Below, one piece after another: positions 1-5,172 of a DNA stretch of 7,252 nucleotides (the first letter of the stretch is position 1; each line of letters opens with the position of its first letter). The translations under genes were made by a program, and so were the position numbers. The notes under the pieces were generated by a model. It was not told the DNA's origin and made no database searches. It saw only the letters and a program-made list of their open reading frames with translations. The DNA is from M30B66 sp040882555 (GTDB taxonomy: Bacteria; Bacteroidota; Bacteroidia; M30B66). The stretch is from NCBI GenBank assembly GCA_040882555.1, contig JBBEBC010000024.1, positions 1-7,252 of the forward strand, given 5' to 3'.

Positions 1-154
1 CGATAAATTCAGTCTATGGCGATGGTCGGCTCAAGCACTCGGAATGACTGGTCTTTTATTAGGTTGGACTTCCACCGTTAAGCACAAAATCAAGAGCATG
101 GCAAATGCGTCTTTAAGATCTTTTATGGAGAAAAATGCCGCAGCAAAAGAATAA
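1..154 (+). CDS. C-terminal fragment of an unrecognised protein (5' end outside window)
   Basis: The frame from position 2 is open from the left edge to a TAA at 152-154 and gives the last 50 residues of a protein. The segment begins DKFSLWRWSAQALGMTG. It has a short hydrophobic stretch (GMTGLLLGW, about residues 14-22 of the fragment), then a basic and amphipathic tail ending in FMEKNAAAKE. I do not recognise the family, and too little is visible to assign a function. The composition is protein-like and the stop is followed by a hairpin-bearing gap before the convergent exonuclease gene, which fits a real gene end. An accidental open frame of 50 codons at the edge cannot be fully excluded. 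Confidence 0.6.
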   Translation, partial: DKFSLWRWSAQALGMTGLLLGWTSTVKHKIKSMANASLRSFMEKNAAAKE

Positions 155-172
155 ATCAATTCTCCCCTAGCT

Positions 173-188
173 TCAACAGAAATGTTGA
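173..188 (+). terminator. possible hairpin terminator after the left-edge gene
   Basis: A perfect 6-bp stem, TCAACA/TGTTGA, closes a GAAA tetraloop 18 bases after the stop at 152-154. GAAA is a stable GNRA-type loop in RNA. No T-run follows, so this is at best a weak or non-classical terminator or a 3'-end stabilising hairpin. Confidence 0.3.
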
Positions 189-215
189 TGAGAGGCATTC
201 TACATTATTAGTTTA

Positions 216-240
216 CTATAAAAACCTTCTTCTTTTATAG
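216..240. terminator. AT-rich hairpin between convergent genes
   Basis: CTATAAAA (216-223) and TTTTATAG (233-240) form a perfect 8-bp inverted repeat with a 9-base loop. It overlaps the stop codon of the minus-strand exonuclease gene (235-237). Its place between two convergent genes suits a bidirectional terminator, but the stem is almost all A-T, so stability would be low. Confidence 0.3.
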
Positions 241-1005
241 CTTAATCTCCGTTATCATTGGGCAATGATCACTATGCGTTGCATCTGGTAAAATGCGCGA
301 TGAAATGAGTTTATCTTTCATATTGTTTGAAATACAGATATAATCAATACGCCAGCCTAAGTTCTTGGATCGGGCTCCTGCTCTGAAACTCCACCAAGTG
401 TAATTATGCGGTTCTGGGTTTATACTTCTGAAAGTATCTATAAACCCAGAATTCAGAAAATTTTCCATCCATTCTCTTTCCTCTGGCAAAAATCCAGAGC
501 TGTTCTTATTGCTCACCGGGTTGTGAATATCAATCGGGCGGTGACAGATGTTGTAATCGCCACAAATAATAAGATTAGGAATTTCTATTTTCAACTTATC
601 GATATAGGATTGATAATCGCTTAGAAACCTCATCTTGAAATCCTGCCTTTCCTCACCACTCGAACCACTAGGAAAATAAGTGTTTATAACAGAATAACCA
701 TCAAAATCAAGACGAATGCTCCTGCCCTCAAAATCATGTCGTTCTAATCCCAAGCCGTATTCAACATGATTAGGTTTTATCTTTGAAAATACCGCAACAC
801 CACTGTAGCCTTTCTTTTGAGCATGAAAAACATAAGTAGTATAGCCAAGTTCCCCGAAAGCTTCTTTATCAATTTGATCTTCCTGACTTTTAATCTCTTG
901 AACACATAATATATCCGGATTAGCCGCTTTAACCCAGTCAATCAAGCCTTTGCTTAAAGCTGAGCGGATTCCATTTACATTGTAGGTTGCTATTTTCACT
1001 GACAT
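235..1005 (-). CDS. xth: exodeoxyribonuclease III (AP endonuclease, ExoIII/Xth family)
   Basis: This 256-residue cytoplasmic DNA-repair enzyme cuts 5' to abasic sites and removes 3' blocking groups in base excision repair, and has 3'-5' exonuclease activity on duplex DNA. The whole length matches the endonuclease/exonuclease/phosphatase fold. Catalytic residues are all visible: N9 in TYNVNGIRSA, E37 in CVQEIKS, Y110 in NTYFPSGSSGEER, D150 and N152 in ICGDYNICHRP, D221 in LGWRIDYI, and D246-H247 in SDHCPMITEIKL at the C-terminus. The length is typical of the family (about 250-270). The ATG at 1003-1005 gives a standard N-terminus, with the first beta strand beginning at residue 3. The gene stands alone on the minus strand: it converges with the left-edge gene and diverges from pnuC. 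I see no convincing promoter match in its 133-bp upstream gap. The family is certain; the choice between ExoIII-like and exonuclease-poor ExoA-like activity is not resolved by sequence. Confidence 0.96.
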   Translation of the reverse strand: MSVKIATYNVNGIRSALSKGLIDWVKAANPDILCVQEIKSQEDQIDKEAFGELGYTTYVFHAQKKGYSGVAVFSKIKPNHVEYGLGLERHDFEGRSIRLDFDGYSVINTYFPSGSSGEERQDFKMRFLSDYQSYIDKLKIEIPNLIICGDYNICHRPIDIHNPVSNKNSSGFLPEEREWMENFLNSGFIDTFRSINPEPHNYTWWSFRAGARSKNLGWRIDYICISNNMKDKLISSRILPDATHSDHCPMITEIKL

Positions 1006-1124
1006 TGTAGGCTATTTGAGGGCAAGAAAGTAAATCTATTATCACAAGACAAACATTCTAAACTTTTGTTTTTACTCTTTCTTCTAAGAACAAAACCATT
1101 CAAAATCTATGATTGATTAATTTG

Positions 1125-1132
1125 TTTCTTTG
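1125..1132 (+). promoter_or_regulatory. possible Bacteroidota -7 promoter element for the pnuC operon
   Basis: TTTCTTTG matches the Bacteroidota -7 consensus TAnnTTTG at five of six defined positions (T replaces A at position 2). It ends six bases before the ATG at 1139, which would give an almost leaderless mRNA. I see no TTG at the expected -33 distance, which weakens the call. Confidence 0.3.
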
Positions 1133-1138
1133 CCTCAC

Positions 1139-1702
1139 ATGAGCAATATTGAATTTATAGCTGCACTAATAGCTTTTTTTGGAGTTTTACTCACTGCAAG
1201 AGCCTCTATTCTAGGTTGGCCTTTTGGCATTGTTGGAGCTATATTATACAGCTATATATTTATCATAAGTGGCTTATACGCTGAGTCTGTTTTGCAAGCA
1301 TTGTATGTCGTTTTTGGCTTTTTTGGATGGTATAATTGGCTTAGCATGGGTAAAACTCCCGAGAACCGACCAGTGATACTTTTGGATACTAAAACAGCAA
1401 TTTTATCAGTAATGATTTGGTTTTCGGGAGGATTTTTAATTGGCTACTTGCTAAAGAATTTTTCATCAGGAAACTCTCCTTATGTTGATGCAAACCTAGC
1501 CGTTGGCGGATTGGTAGCTACCTATCTTATGGCGAAGAAATCTCTCCAGAACTGGCTTTTTTGGATAATCATTGATCTTGCCTCAGCTGCATTATTCTTC
1601 ACCAGAGAGCTCTATGCTACTTCGTTTTTATACCTCACCTTCACTGTTCTTGCCGTGCAAGGCTATATTTTATGGAAAAGAGAGCTAAAAGAAGCATCCT
1701 AA
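1139..1702 (+). CDS. pnuC: nicotinamide riboside transporter PnuC
   Basis: PnuC is an inner-membrane facilitator that takes up nicotinamide riboside; phosphorylation inside the cell traps the substrate. The 187-residue product is strongly hydrophobic with about six to seven membrane segments (roughly residues 5-20, 28-45, 50-68, 87-104, 118-133, 139-154 and 160-178). Family signatures are visible: GWPFGIVGA near residue 26, FGWYNWL at 62-68 with the paired tryptophans W64 and W67, and the C-terminal run NWLFWIIIDLAS followed by QGYILWKR. An in-frame TTG at 1130 would add three residues, but it lies inside a sequence resembling the -7 promoter box, so I prefer the ATG at 1139. The next gene starts inside its last 31 bases. 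That gene encodes the matching kinase, so the pair forms an NAD-precursor salvage unit. Close PnuC relatives can carry other vitamins (PnuT for thiamine, PnuX for riboflavin), but the adjacent kinase supports nicotinamide riboside. Confidence 0.93.
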   Translation: MSNIEFIAALIAFFGVLLTARASILGWPFGIVGAILYSYIFIISGLYAESVLQALYVVFGFFGWYNWLSMGKTPENRPVILLDTKTAILSVMIWFSGGFLIGYLLKNFSSGNSPYVDANLAVGGLVATYLMAKKSLQNWLFWIIIDLASAALFFTRELYATSFLYLTFTVLAVQGYILWKRELKEAS

Positions 1703-2202
1703 TCACAGGTCCCGAATCAACAGGTAAATCTGAGATTTCGAAAGCTCTTGCGACTATTTTTAAGGGAAAGCTACTTCCTGAATATGCCCGTGAATATCTC
1801 GAAACTCATGGCTCAGCATATACTTCTACCATAGTTGAAGAGATTGCAAAAGAGCAGCTTAAACGAAGGAATGCACTGCTTTCTATCGCTGATTCAGTCG
1901 TTTTTTTTGATACAGATTTGCTCGTTTGTCGCATCTGGATGGAGCACGTTTATGGCATTTGTCCCGACTGGATTATTAAGGAATCCATGAATCCAATTTT
2001 CACCCATATTTTGCTCATGGATATCGATTTGCCCTGGCAGGAAGACCCTTTGCGAGAGCATCCTCATCAGAGGAAGGAGTTATTCGAAAAATACCATCAG
2101 GCCTTGCTCGATTCGGGCCGAGATTTTTCCATTGTAAGAGGCGTTGGCAATGCCAGAATTGAGCATGCTATTGAAATACTTAAACCTATAATTGAAGCTT
2201 AG
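1672..2202 (+). CDS. nicotinamide riboside kinase, NadR C-terminal-type P-loop ATPase
   Basis: The predicted reaction is ATP-dependent phosphorylation of nicotinamide riboside to NMN in the cytoplasm. The 176-residue protein matches the kinase domain of NadR (AAA_28 family) along its length. It has a Walker A motif GPESTGKS at 13-20, the conserved EYAREYLE at 37-44, an acidic strand FFDTDLLVCR at 79-87 in the Walker B position, and DLPWQEDPLREHP at 119-131, resembling the D-x-PW-x-x-D-x-x-R motif of NadR. The N-terminal regulator and NMN adenylyltransferase domains of enterobacterial NadR are absent, so NMN must be converted to NAD by an enzyme encoded elsewhere. The ATG at 1672 is the only reasonable start, because the next methionine is residue 90, after the P-loop. 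The gene overlaps pnuC by 31 bp, suggesting translational coupling. Identity as a kinase of this family is firm; the substrate is inferred from family and neighbour. Confidence 0.9.
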   Translation: MEKRAKRSILITGPESTGKSEISKALATIFKGKLLPEYAREYLETHGSAYTSTIVEEIAKEQLKRRNALLSIADSVVFFDTDLLVCRIWMEHVYGICPDWIIKESMNPIFTHILLMDIDLPWQEDPLREHPHQRKELFEKYHQALLDSGRDFSIVRGVGNARIEHAIEILKPIIEA

Positions 2203-2236
2203 GCCAACAATTCTGAGTAATCACTGTTTCTTGGTC

Positions 2237-2509
2237 ATGAGGGAATTCACTGCGATAGAAATTGACAGGATTATAGAAATGGCTTGGGAAGATCGAACAC
2301 CTTTTGAGGCCATTTTCGTCCAGTTCGACCTACGTGAAGATGATATCAAGGCTATCATGAAACGCGAGCTGCACCCCAATAATTGGAGAAAATGGAGAGC
2401 TCGGGTAGGCGGCAGAAAAACCAAACATCAGGCATTGCGAAATGATGATGTGAACCGCTTTAAATGCAGCATGCAGAAGTCCACCGGTAATAGAATTAGT
2501 AAACGATAG
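2237..2509 (+). CDS. DUF2805 / TIGR03643 family small protein
   Basis: This 90-residue protein of unknown function belongs to a conserved family recognised by AWEDRTPFEAI (residues 16-26), MKRELHPNNWRKWRARV (41-57) and GRKTKH (59-64). The part from about residue 5 to 45 reads as two or three helices separated by a turn (FEAIFVQFDLREDDIKAIM), which resembles a helix-turn-helix. The C-terminal half is very basic. A DNA-binding role is therefore plausible, but this is my inference. An open TTG start at 2192 would overlap the kinase gene by 11 bases and add 15 residues; the ATG at 2237 fits the family N-terminus and usual length of about 70-90 residues, so I chose it. The gene begins 34 bases after the kinase stop on the same strand and is probably co-transcribed with pnuC and the kinase. 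Whether it has any part in NAD metabolism cannot be told from the sequence. Confidence 0.87.
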   Translation: MREFTAIEIDRIIEMAWEDRTPFEAIFVQFDLREDDIKAIMKRELHPNNWRKWRARVGGRKTKHQALRNDDVNRFKCSMQKSTGNRISKR

Positions 2510-2558
2510 GGCTCTGCCAATAGTAAATAGCATGATCTAAAGACTTTGGGCGCCTGCA

Positions 2559-2583
2559 TCTGACTTTCTTTCAGAAAATCAGA
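2559..2583. terminator. hairpin between convergent DUF2805 and M28 peptidase genes
   Basis: TCTGA-c-TTTCT (2559-2569) pairs with AGAAA-a-TCAGA (2573-2583): ten base pairs with one C/A mismatch and a TTC loop. It lies 50 bases after the DUF2805 stop and 75 bases beyond the peptidase stop, so it could serve either convergent transcript. A clear T-run is missing on both sides, so it is a candidate only. Confidence 0.4.
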
Positions 2584-2600
2584 GGCAACACGCTTTTCGC

Positions 2601-2620
2601 GCTACATGGTAGCTTGCTAC
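2601..2620. repeat. three alternating 5-bp arms (GCTAC / GTAGC / GCTAC)
   Basis: GCTAC (2601-2605), GTAGC (2609-2613) and GCTAC (2616-2620) follow one another with gaps of 3 and 2 bases. The middle arm can pair with either neighbour, so two small hairpins are mutually exclusive. The site lies in the 148-bp gap between convergent genes. No known element is recognised. Confidence 0.45.
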
Positions 2621-2657
2621 AATCGTTGGCGCAAACCTCGCTTTCTCAAATTATACA

Positions 2658-4235
2658 TCATTGAATCACAAAACTCCCTGTTTTGGAGGCTGCTCCAGAG
2701 TTCAGGTTTATGATATATGATCCAGAAGGGAGCTCCGTGAAATCAAAAGTAGAAGTGCTTTTACCAGAAGGTATATTCAAGACTTTTCTAAATACCTGCT
2801 CACCTCGAATATTGAAAACTTCAACTCTCGATTTAAAACTACTGTTTTCATTGTTAATTTCAAGAGATATTCTACCATTTGAAGGATTTGGGTAAACACT
2901 AAATGAAGCTGGAAAACTTTGGTGGTGATCTTCAATACTCAACACATCAGATAAATTGGCTTCGGCATGAGAAGCTGAAATTGGGACAGCCAATTCTGCA
3001 ACTGTTGCAACAGCTGCTTTTACCACATTCTTAATAAAATTGAAATTCAACGTGCCAACTGAATCTGCTGGAGTATGATAATTTAAATTACGAAACTCAG
3101 CACCATCTGTTAGCATCAGCGCTTTCATACCGCCATCCCAAAAGCTTGCATGGTCGCTTCTCCTCAAGTCGGGTGCAATGCTTCCATCACCCGGAACGGG
3201 AATGGTTAACACACTCAATTCAGGAACATAAGTTTCTGATGCCAATGCGAAAGCTTCCAATAATGAGCTAGACGGAGCATTGCCAATAACACTTATAAAG
3301 TCACCTCTATATTGATTGTCTGCAACTTGCTGAGTTGCTGCTGGAAATAAGAAGTCAAATCCATTCGGCAAAGTTTGAGAGTTTGGCTCATCAGAATAAT
3401 AACCTATCATTTCAAAGTTTAAAACCCCTTGAATATCTTCGAACGCCTTGATGCCATTTTGGACATATCGCTGACTTCCAATTAAACCTAACTCTTCGGC
3501 ATCAAAACCAATAAATCGAATAGAATGCTCAAACGAATATTGCGAAAGAATGCGTAGTGCTTCAAGCATCCCTGCAACAGCAGAGCCATTATCATCGGCA
3601 GCAGGACTACCCGGAACGCCATCAAAATGGCCATCAATGAGGTAGGTAATAGCTTCGTTTTTAGCACCTTGCTTCCGTCCTAAAACATTTTGCATGGCGC
3701 TGTTATTAAACATAAACTCATGGTTTTCAGTTTGTAAATCAGCATCGGTAAACCTTTCGTTTATATACGATTTAACAACTTCCAAATGCTCCGGCGCAGC
3801 GATGTAATGGCGTTCACCTTCAATCATATCAAGAGAATTTCTTAGTTCAATCTCCTCAACGAGATTAACTAGTTCAGCTATATCAATCACCTTGTTATCG
3901 GACACATAGAGCTGAATTTGCTGATTAATGATTTCTGAGGTAATACTTGAATAATCCCACACAACACTCAACTGATTTGAACTAAGAAGACCCTCTCCGA
4001 AATCGCCAGTTAATAAGGCTAAGTCAACCAACTCATAGTAAATACCACCGTCAGATGAAGATTTTAACCATACTTCACACGAATCTCCATCTAGGTCATT
4101 AAACTCATAATTAATTGTTAATTCTTCGGCCGTTTCATCATTTGAAATGGACAAAATATTTATTGATGGAACATTGTTCTGACCGAGAATCATCAATGGA
4201 AAGCATGCAATGAAAATTGAAATTAGAAACTTCAT
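2658..4235 (-). CDS. secreted M28-family zinc peptidase with type IX secretion sorting domain
   Basis: This 525-residue exported protein is a predicted metallo-aminopeptidase or related M28 hydrolase. A signal peptide covers residues 1 to about 19 (hydrophobic, ending LGQ). Residues 22-112 look like a beta-sandwich with INYEFNDLDGD, SSDGGIYYE and a final VVWDYS, similar to modules seen on other secreted Bacteroidota proteins. The M28 domain spans about 120-415. Likely zinc ligands are H203 (DGHFDG), D215 (ADDNGS), E248 with catalytic E247 (DAEELG), E275 (NFEMIGYY) and H387 (NYHTPAD); SDHASF at 360-365 is another family motif. Position 275 is Asp in well-studied members such as Streptomyces and Vibrio aminopeptidases. 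The tail from about 446 (FSVYPNPSNGRISLEI ... FNIRGEQVF ... LPSGSYIINL) is a type A sorting domain, directing export across the outer membrane by type IX secretion. The gene is monocistronic, reads toward the DUF2805 gene, and starts at an ATG preceding a proper signal peptide. The substrate (peptides or an extracellular amide) is unknown. Confidence 0.92.
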   Translation of the reverse strand: MKFLISIFIACFPLMILGQNNVPSINILSISNDETAEELTINYEFNDLDGDSCEVWLKSSSDGGIYYELVDLALLTGDFGEGLLSSNQLSVVWDYSSITSEIINQQIQLYVSDNKVIDIAELVNLVEEIELRNSLDMIEGERHYIAAPEHLEVVKSYINERFTDADLQTENHEFMFNNSAMQNVLGRKQGAKNEAITYLIDGHFDGVPGSPAADDNGSAVAGMLEALRILSQYSFEHSIRFIGFDAEELGLIGSQRYVQNGIKAFEDIQGVLNFEMIGYYSDEPNSQTLPNGFDFLFPAATQQVADNQYRGDFISVIGNAPSSSLLEAFALASETYVPELSVLTIPVPGDGSIAPDLRRSDHASFWDGGMKALMLTDGAEFRNLNYHTPADSVGTLNFNFIKNVVKAAVATVAELAVPISASHAEANLSDVLSIEDHHQSFPASFSVYPNPSNGRISLEINNENSSFKSRVEVFNIRGEQVFRKVLNIPSGKSTSTFDFTELPSGSYIINLNSGAASKTGSFVIQ

Positions 4236-4266
4236 AGATCGAATTTTAGTTGTGTCTTAAGGATTA

Positions 4267-4274
4267 AAAAAGTA
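4267..4274 (-). promoter_or_regulatory. possible -7 promoter element of the M28 peptidase gene
   Basis: On the minus strand this reads TACTTTTT, one change from the Bacteroidota consensus TAnnTTTG. A TTG on the same strand (4295-4297) lies 20 bases upstream, a suitable distance for the -33 element. Transcription would start about 28 bases before the ATG at 4235. The region is rich in A and T runs, so a chance match is quite possible. Confidence 0.3.
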
Positions 4275-4449
4275 GGTATTTTTTTTATTTCCCCCAAAAC
4301 CCAATCTCGATTTCAATTATTCTAGGAAATAAATCAACCGTTATTTTATAGACAAGTTGCTTATTACTAATGCATTGAAAAAACATCTACGGCAAAAGGT
4401 CAATTGTAGAAAAATTAGTCCATGTAAAAAACCTTTTTCCTTAATCAGT

Positions 4450-4991
4450 TTAATAACTAAGGACCGAATTAGGAAAAATTGGCTTGACAAAGTAGCTGAG
4501 AATGTTGAGGGACAAGCCCCTCTTCGCCGCGCTCAGAGTGGGCTAAGATTATGCATCCCATGCAATGGCGATTTTACCTAAGTTAGAATTGCTTAGAACA
4601 AAGTCTCAAGTATTGGCTTATTTCAACCTGTTCTCAAGTATGGATTCATATTTTATTATCCCAATGTGGTTTTTGAACAGTCGGGTTAATAACTAAGGAC
4701 CAAATTAGGAAAAATTGGCTTGACAAAGTAGCTGAAAATGTTGAGGGACAAGCCCCTCTTCGCCGCGCTCAGAGTGGGCTAAGATTATGCATCCCATGCA
4801 ATGGCGATTTTACCTAAGTTAGAATTGCTTAGAACAAAGTCTCAAGTATTGGCTTATTTCAACCTGTTCTCAAGTATGGATTCATATTTTATTATCCCAA
4901 TGTGGTTTTTGAACAGTCGGGTTAATAACCAAGGACCGAATTAAGAAAAATTGGCTTGACAAAGTAGCTGAAAATGTTGAGGGACAAGCCC
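4450..4991. repeat. 236-bp tandem repeat, two full copies plus a 70-bp truncated third
   Basis: Copy 1 is 4450-4685, copy 2 is 4686-4921 and partial copy 3 is 4922-4991. Each begins TTAATAAC and full copies end GAACAGTCGGG. Copies 1 and 2 differ at only two bases (unit positions 17 and 51). Copy 3 differs from either at three of 70 bases, then stops matching abruptly after GGGACAAGCCC. Each full unit contains three inverted repeats: unit positions 66-95 (AGCCC-CTCT with AGAG-t-GGGCT), 103-115 (TGCAT-ccc-ATGCA), and 129-147 (CTAAG/CTTAG). It also contains the 8-mer ATTGGCTT twice and CTCAAGTAT twice. No transposase or target duplication is visible. The near identity points to a recent duplication or ongoing homogenisation; I do not recognise the element. 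Confidence 0.93.
4515..4544. repeat. GC-rich hairpin inside repeat copy 1
   Basis: AGCCC then CTCT on the left pairs with AGAG then GGGCT on the right. A single T bulges on the right, and the loop TCGCCGCGCTC has 11 bases. The same structure occurs in copy 2 at 4751-4780. It is much richer in G and C than its surroundings. In copy 3 the match ends exactly after the AGCCC of the left arm, so the third copy lacks this hairpin. Confidence 0.6.
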
Positions 4992-4999
4992 AATGTCCC
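4981..4999. repeat. small inverted repeat at the broken end of repeat copy 3
   Basis: GGGACA (4981-4986) and TGTCCC (4994-4999) form a perfect 6-bp stem around a 7-base loop. The left arm belongs to the truncated repeat copy and the right arm lies just beyond the point where similarity to the repeat ends (4991/4992). The hairpin therefore straddles the breakpoint. Confidence 0.5.
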
Positions 5000-5017
5000 C
5001 TACCCGGGAACAATATA

Positions 5018-5087
5018 GGGCTTTGAGCATTTACCAACCAAATTATAGACGTTTATAAACGTTTAAAAAAATAAATGCTCAAAACCC
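5018..5087. repeat. nested inverted repeat: 16-bp arms enclosing a 14-bp palindrome
   Basis: The left arm 5018-5033 (GGGCTTTGAGCATTTA) is the reverse complement of 5072-5087 at 15 of 16 bases. The 38-base interior contains a perfect palindrome ACGTTTATAAACGT at 5049-5062. On DNA this could extrude a cruciform; on RNA it would give a long stem-loop. It might be a remnant of a small non-autonomous element, a protein-binding site, or part of the 3' end of the transcript from the minus-strand cluster to its right. No target-site duplication is evident. Confidence 0.75.
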
Positions 5088-5101
5088 GCTAGTAAAGCAG
5101 G
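5081..5101 (-). terminator. possible intrinsic terminator of the SDR-trmB-ATL cluster
   Basis: Read on the minus strand, CCTGC (from 5101) pairs with GCGGG (to 5085), including one G-U pair, around a 7-base loop, and is followed directly by TTTT. It lies 72 bases after the stop of the alkyltransferase-like gene. The stem is short, and it overlaps the right arm of the larger inverted repeat, so the two structures would compete. Confidence 0.35.
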
Positions 5102-5124
5102 TCAATGCAATAAGTTTTTATCCG

Positions 5125-5136
5125 TTTATCGATAAA
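5125..5136. repeat. 12-bp perfect palindrome TTTATCGATAAA
   Basis: TTTATCGATAAA is self-complementary and lies 37 bases after the alkyltransferase-like gene's stop (on the minus strand). It overlaps a 12-mer, AAAATAAATGCT (5134-5145), that also occurs at 5068-5079 across the right arm of the larger inverted repeat. Function unknown. Confidence 0.55.
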
Positions 5137-5172
5137 ATAAATGCTTCAAATAAAAATGATTTAATCAAGAAC

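Larger units (their letters stand above)
4236..5172. other. 937-bp gene-free region with tandem repeats and palindromes
   Basis: No convincing gene is present. The first 214 bases (4236-4449) are AT-rich and hold the probable promoter of the minus-strand peptidase gene, with nothing else recognised. Positions 4450-4991 are a tandem repeat array. Positions 4992-5172 are rich in palindromes and lie downstream of the alkyltransferase-like gene. The only sizeable open frame (plus strand, about 4357-4581) spans the AT-rich leader and part of the first repeat and resembles no protein. The repeat period of 236 is not a multiple of three, so the array is not a coding repeat. Confidence 0.8.

Noticed and set aside
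2510..2657. Remnant of a coding gene (plus strand reads SENQRQHAFRATW before a stop)
   Set aside because: The open stretch is very short, is interrupted by stops, and I cannot match it to a family with confidence.
2683..2895. Open frame on the plus strand opposite the peptidase C-terminal region
   Set aside because: It is the antisense of the well-supported sorting domain and has no recognisable features.
2658..4235. Lipoprotein signal at Cys11 of the M28 peptidase
   Set aside because: The cysteine lies within the hydrophobic core (FIACFPLMILG) and lacks a proper lipobox; an ordinary signal peptide with a sorting domain explains the protein better.
4484..4489. TTGACA inside the repeat unit as a sigma-70 -35 box
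   Set aside because: No suitable -10 sequence follows at 16-18 bases, and Bacteroidota promoters use a different consensus.
4357..4581. 74-codon open frame on the plus strand across the AT-rich leader and repeat copy 1
   Set aside because: It resembles no protein, its start lies in an AT-rich leader, and the frame is not kept in the second repeat copy because the period is 236.
4450..4991. CRISPR array or integron cassette array
   Set aside because: The 236-bp units are contiguous without spacers, there are only two and a fraction, and no cas or integrase gene or attC-like core is present.
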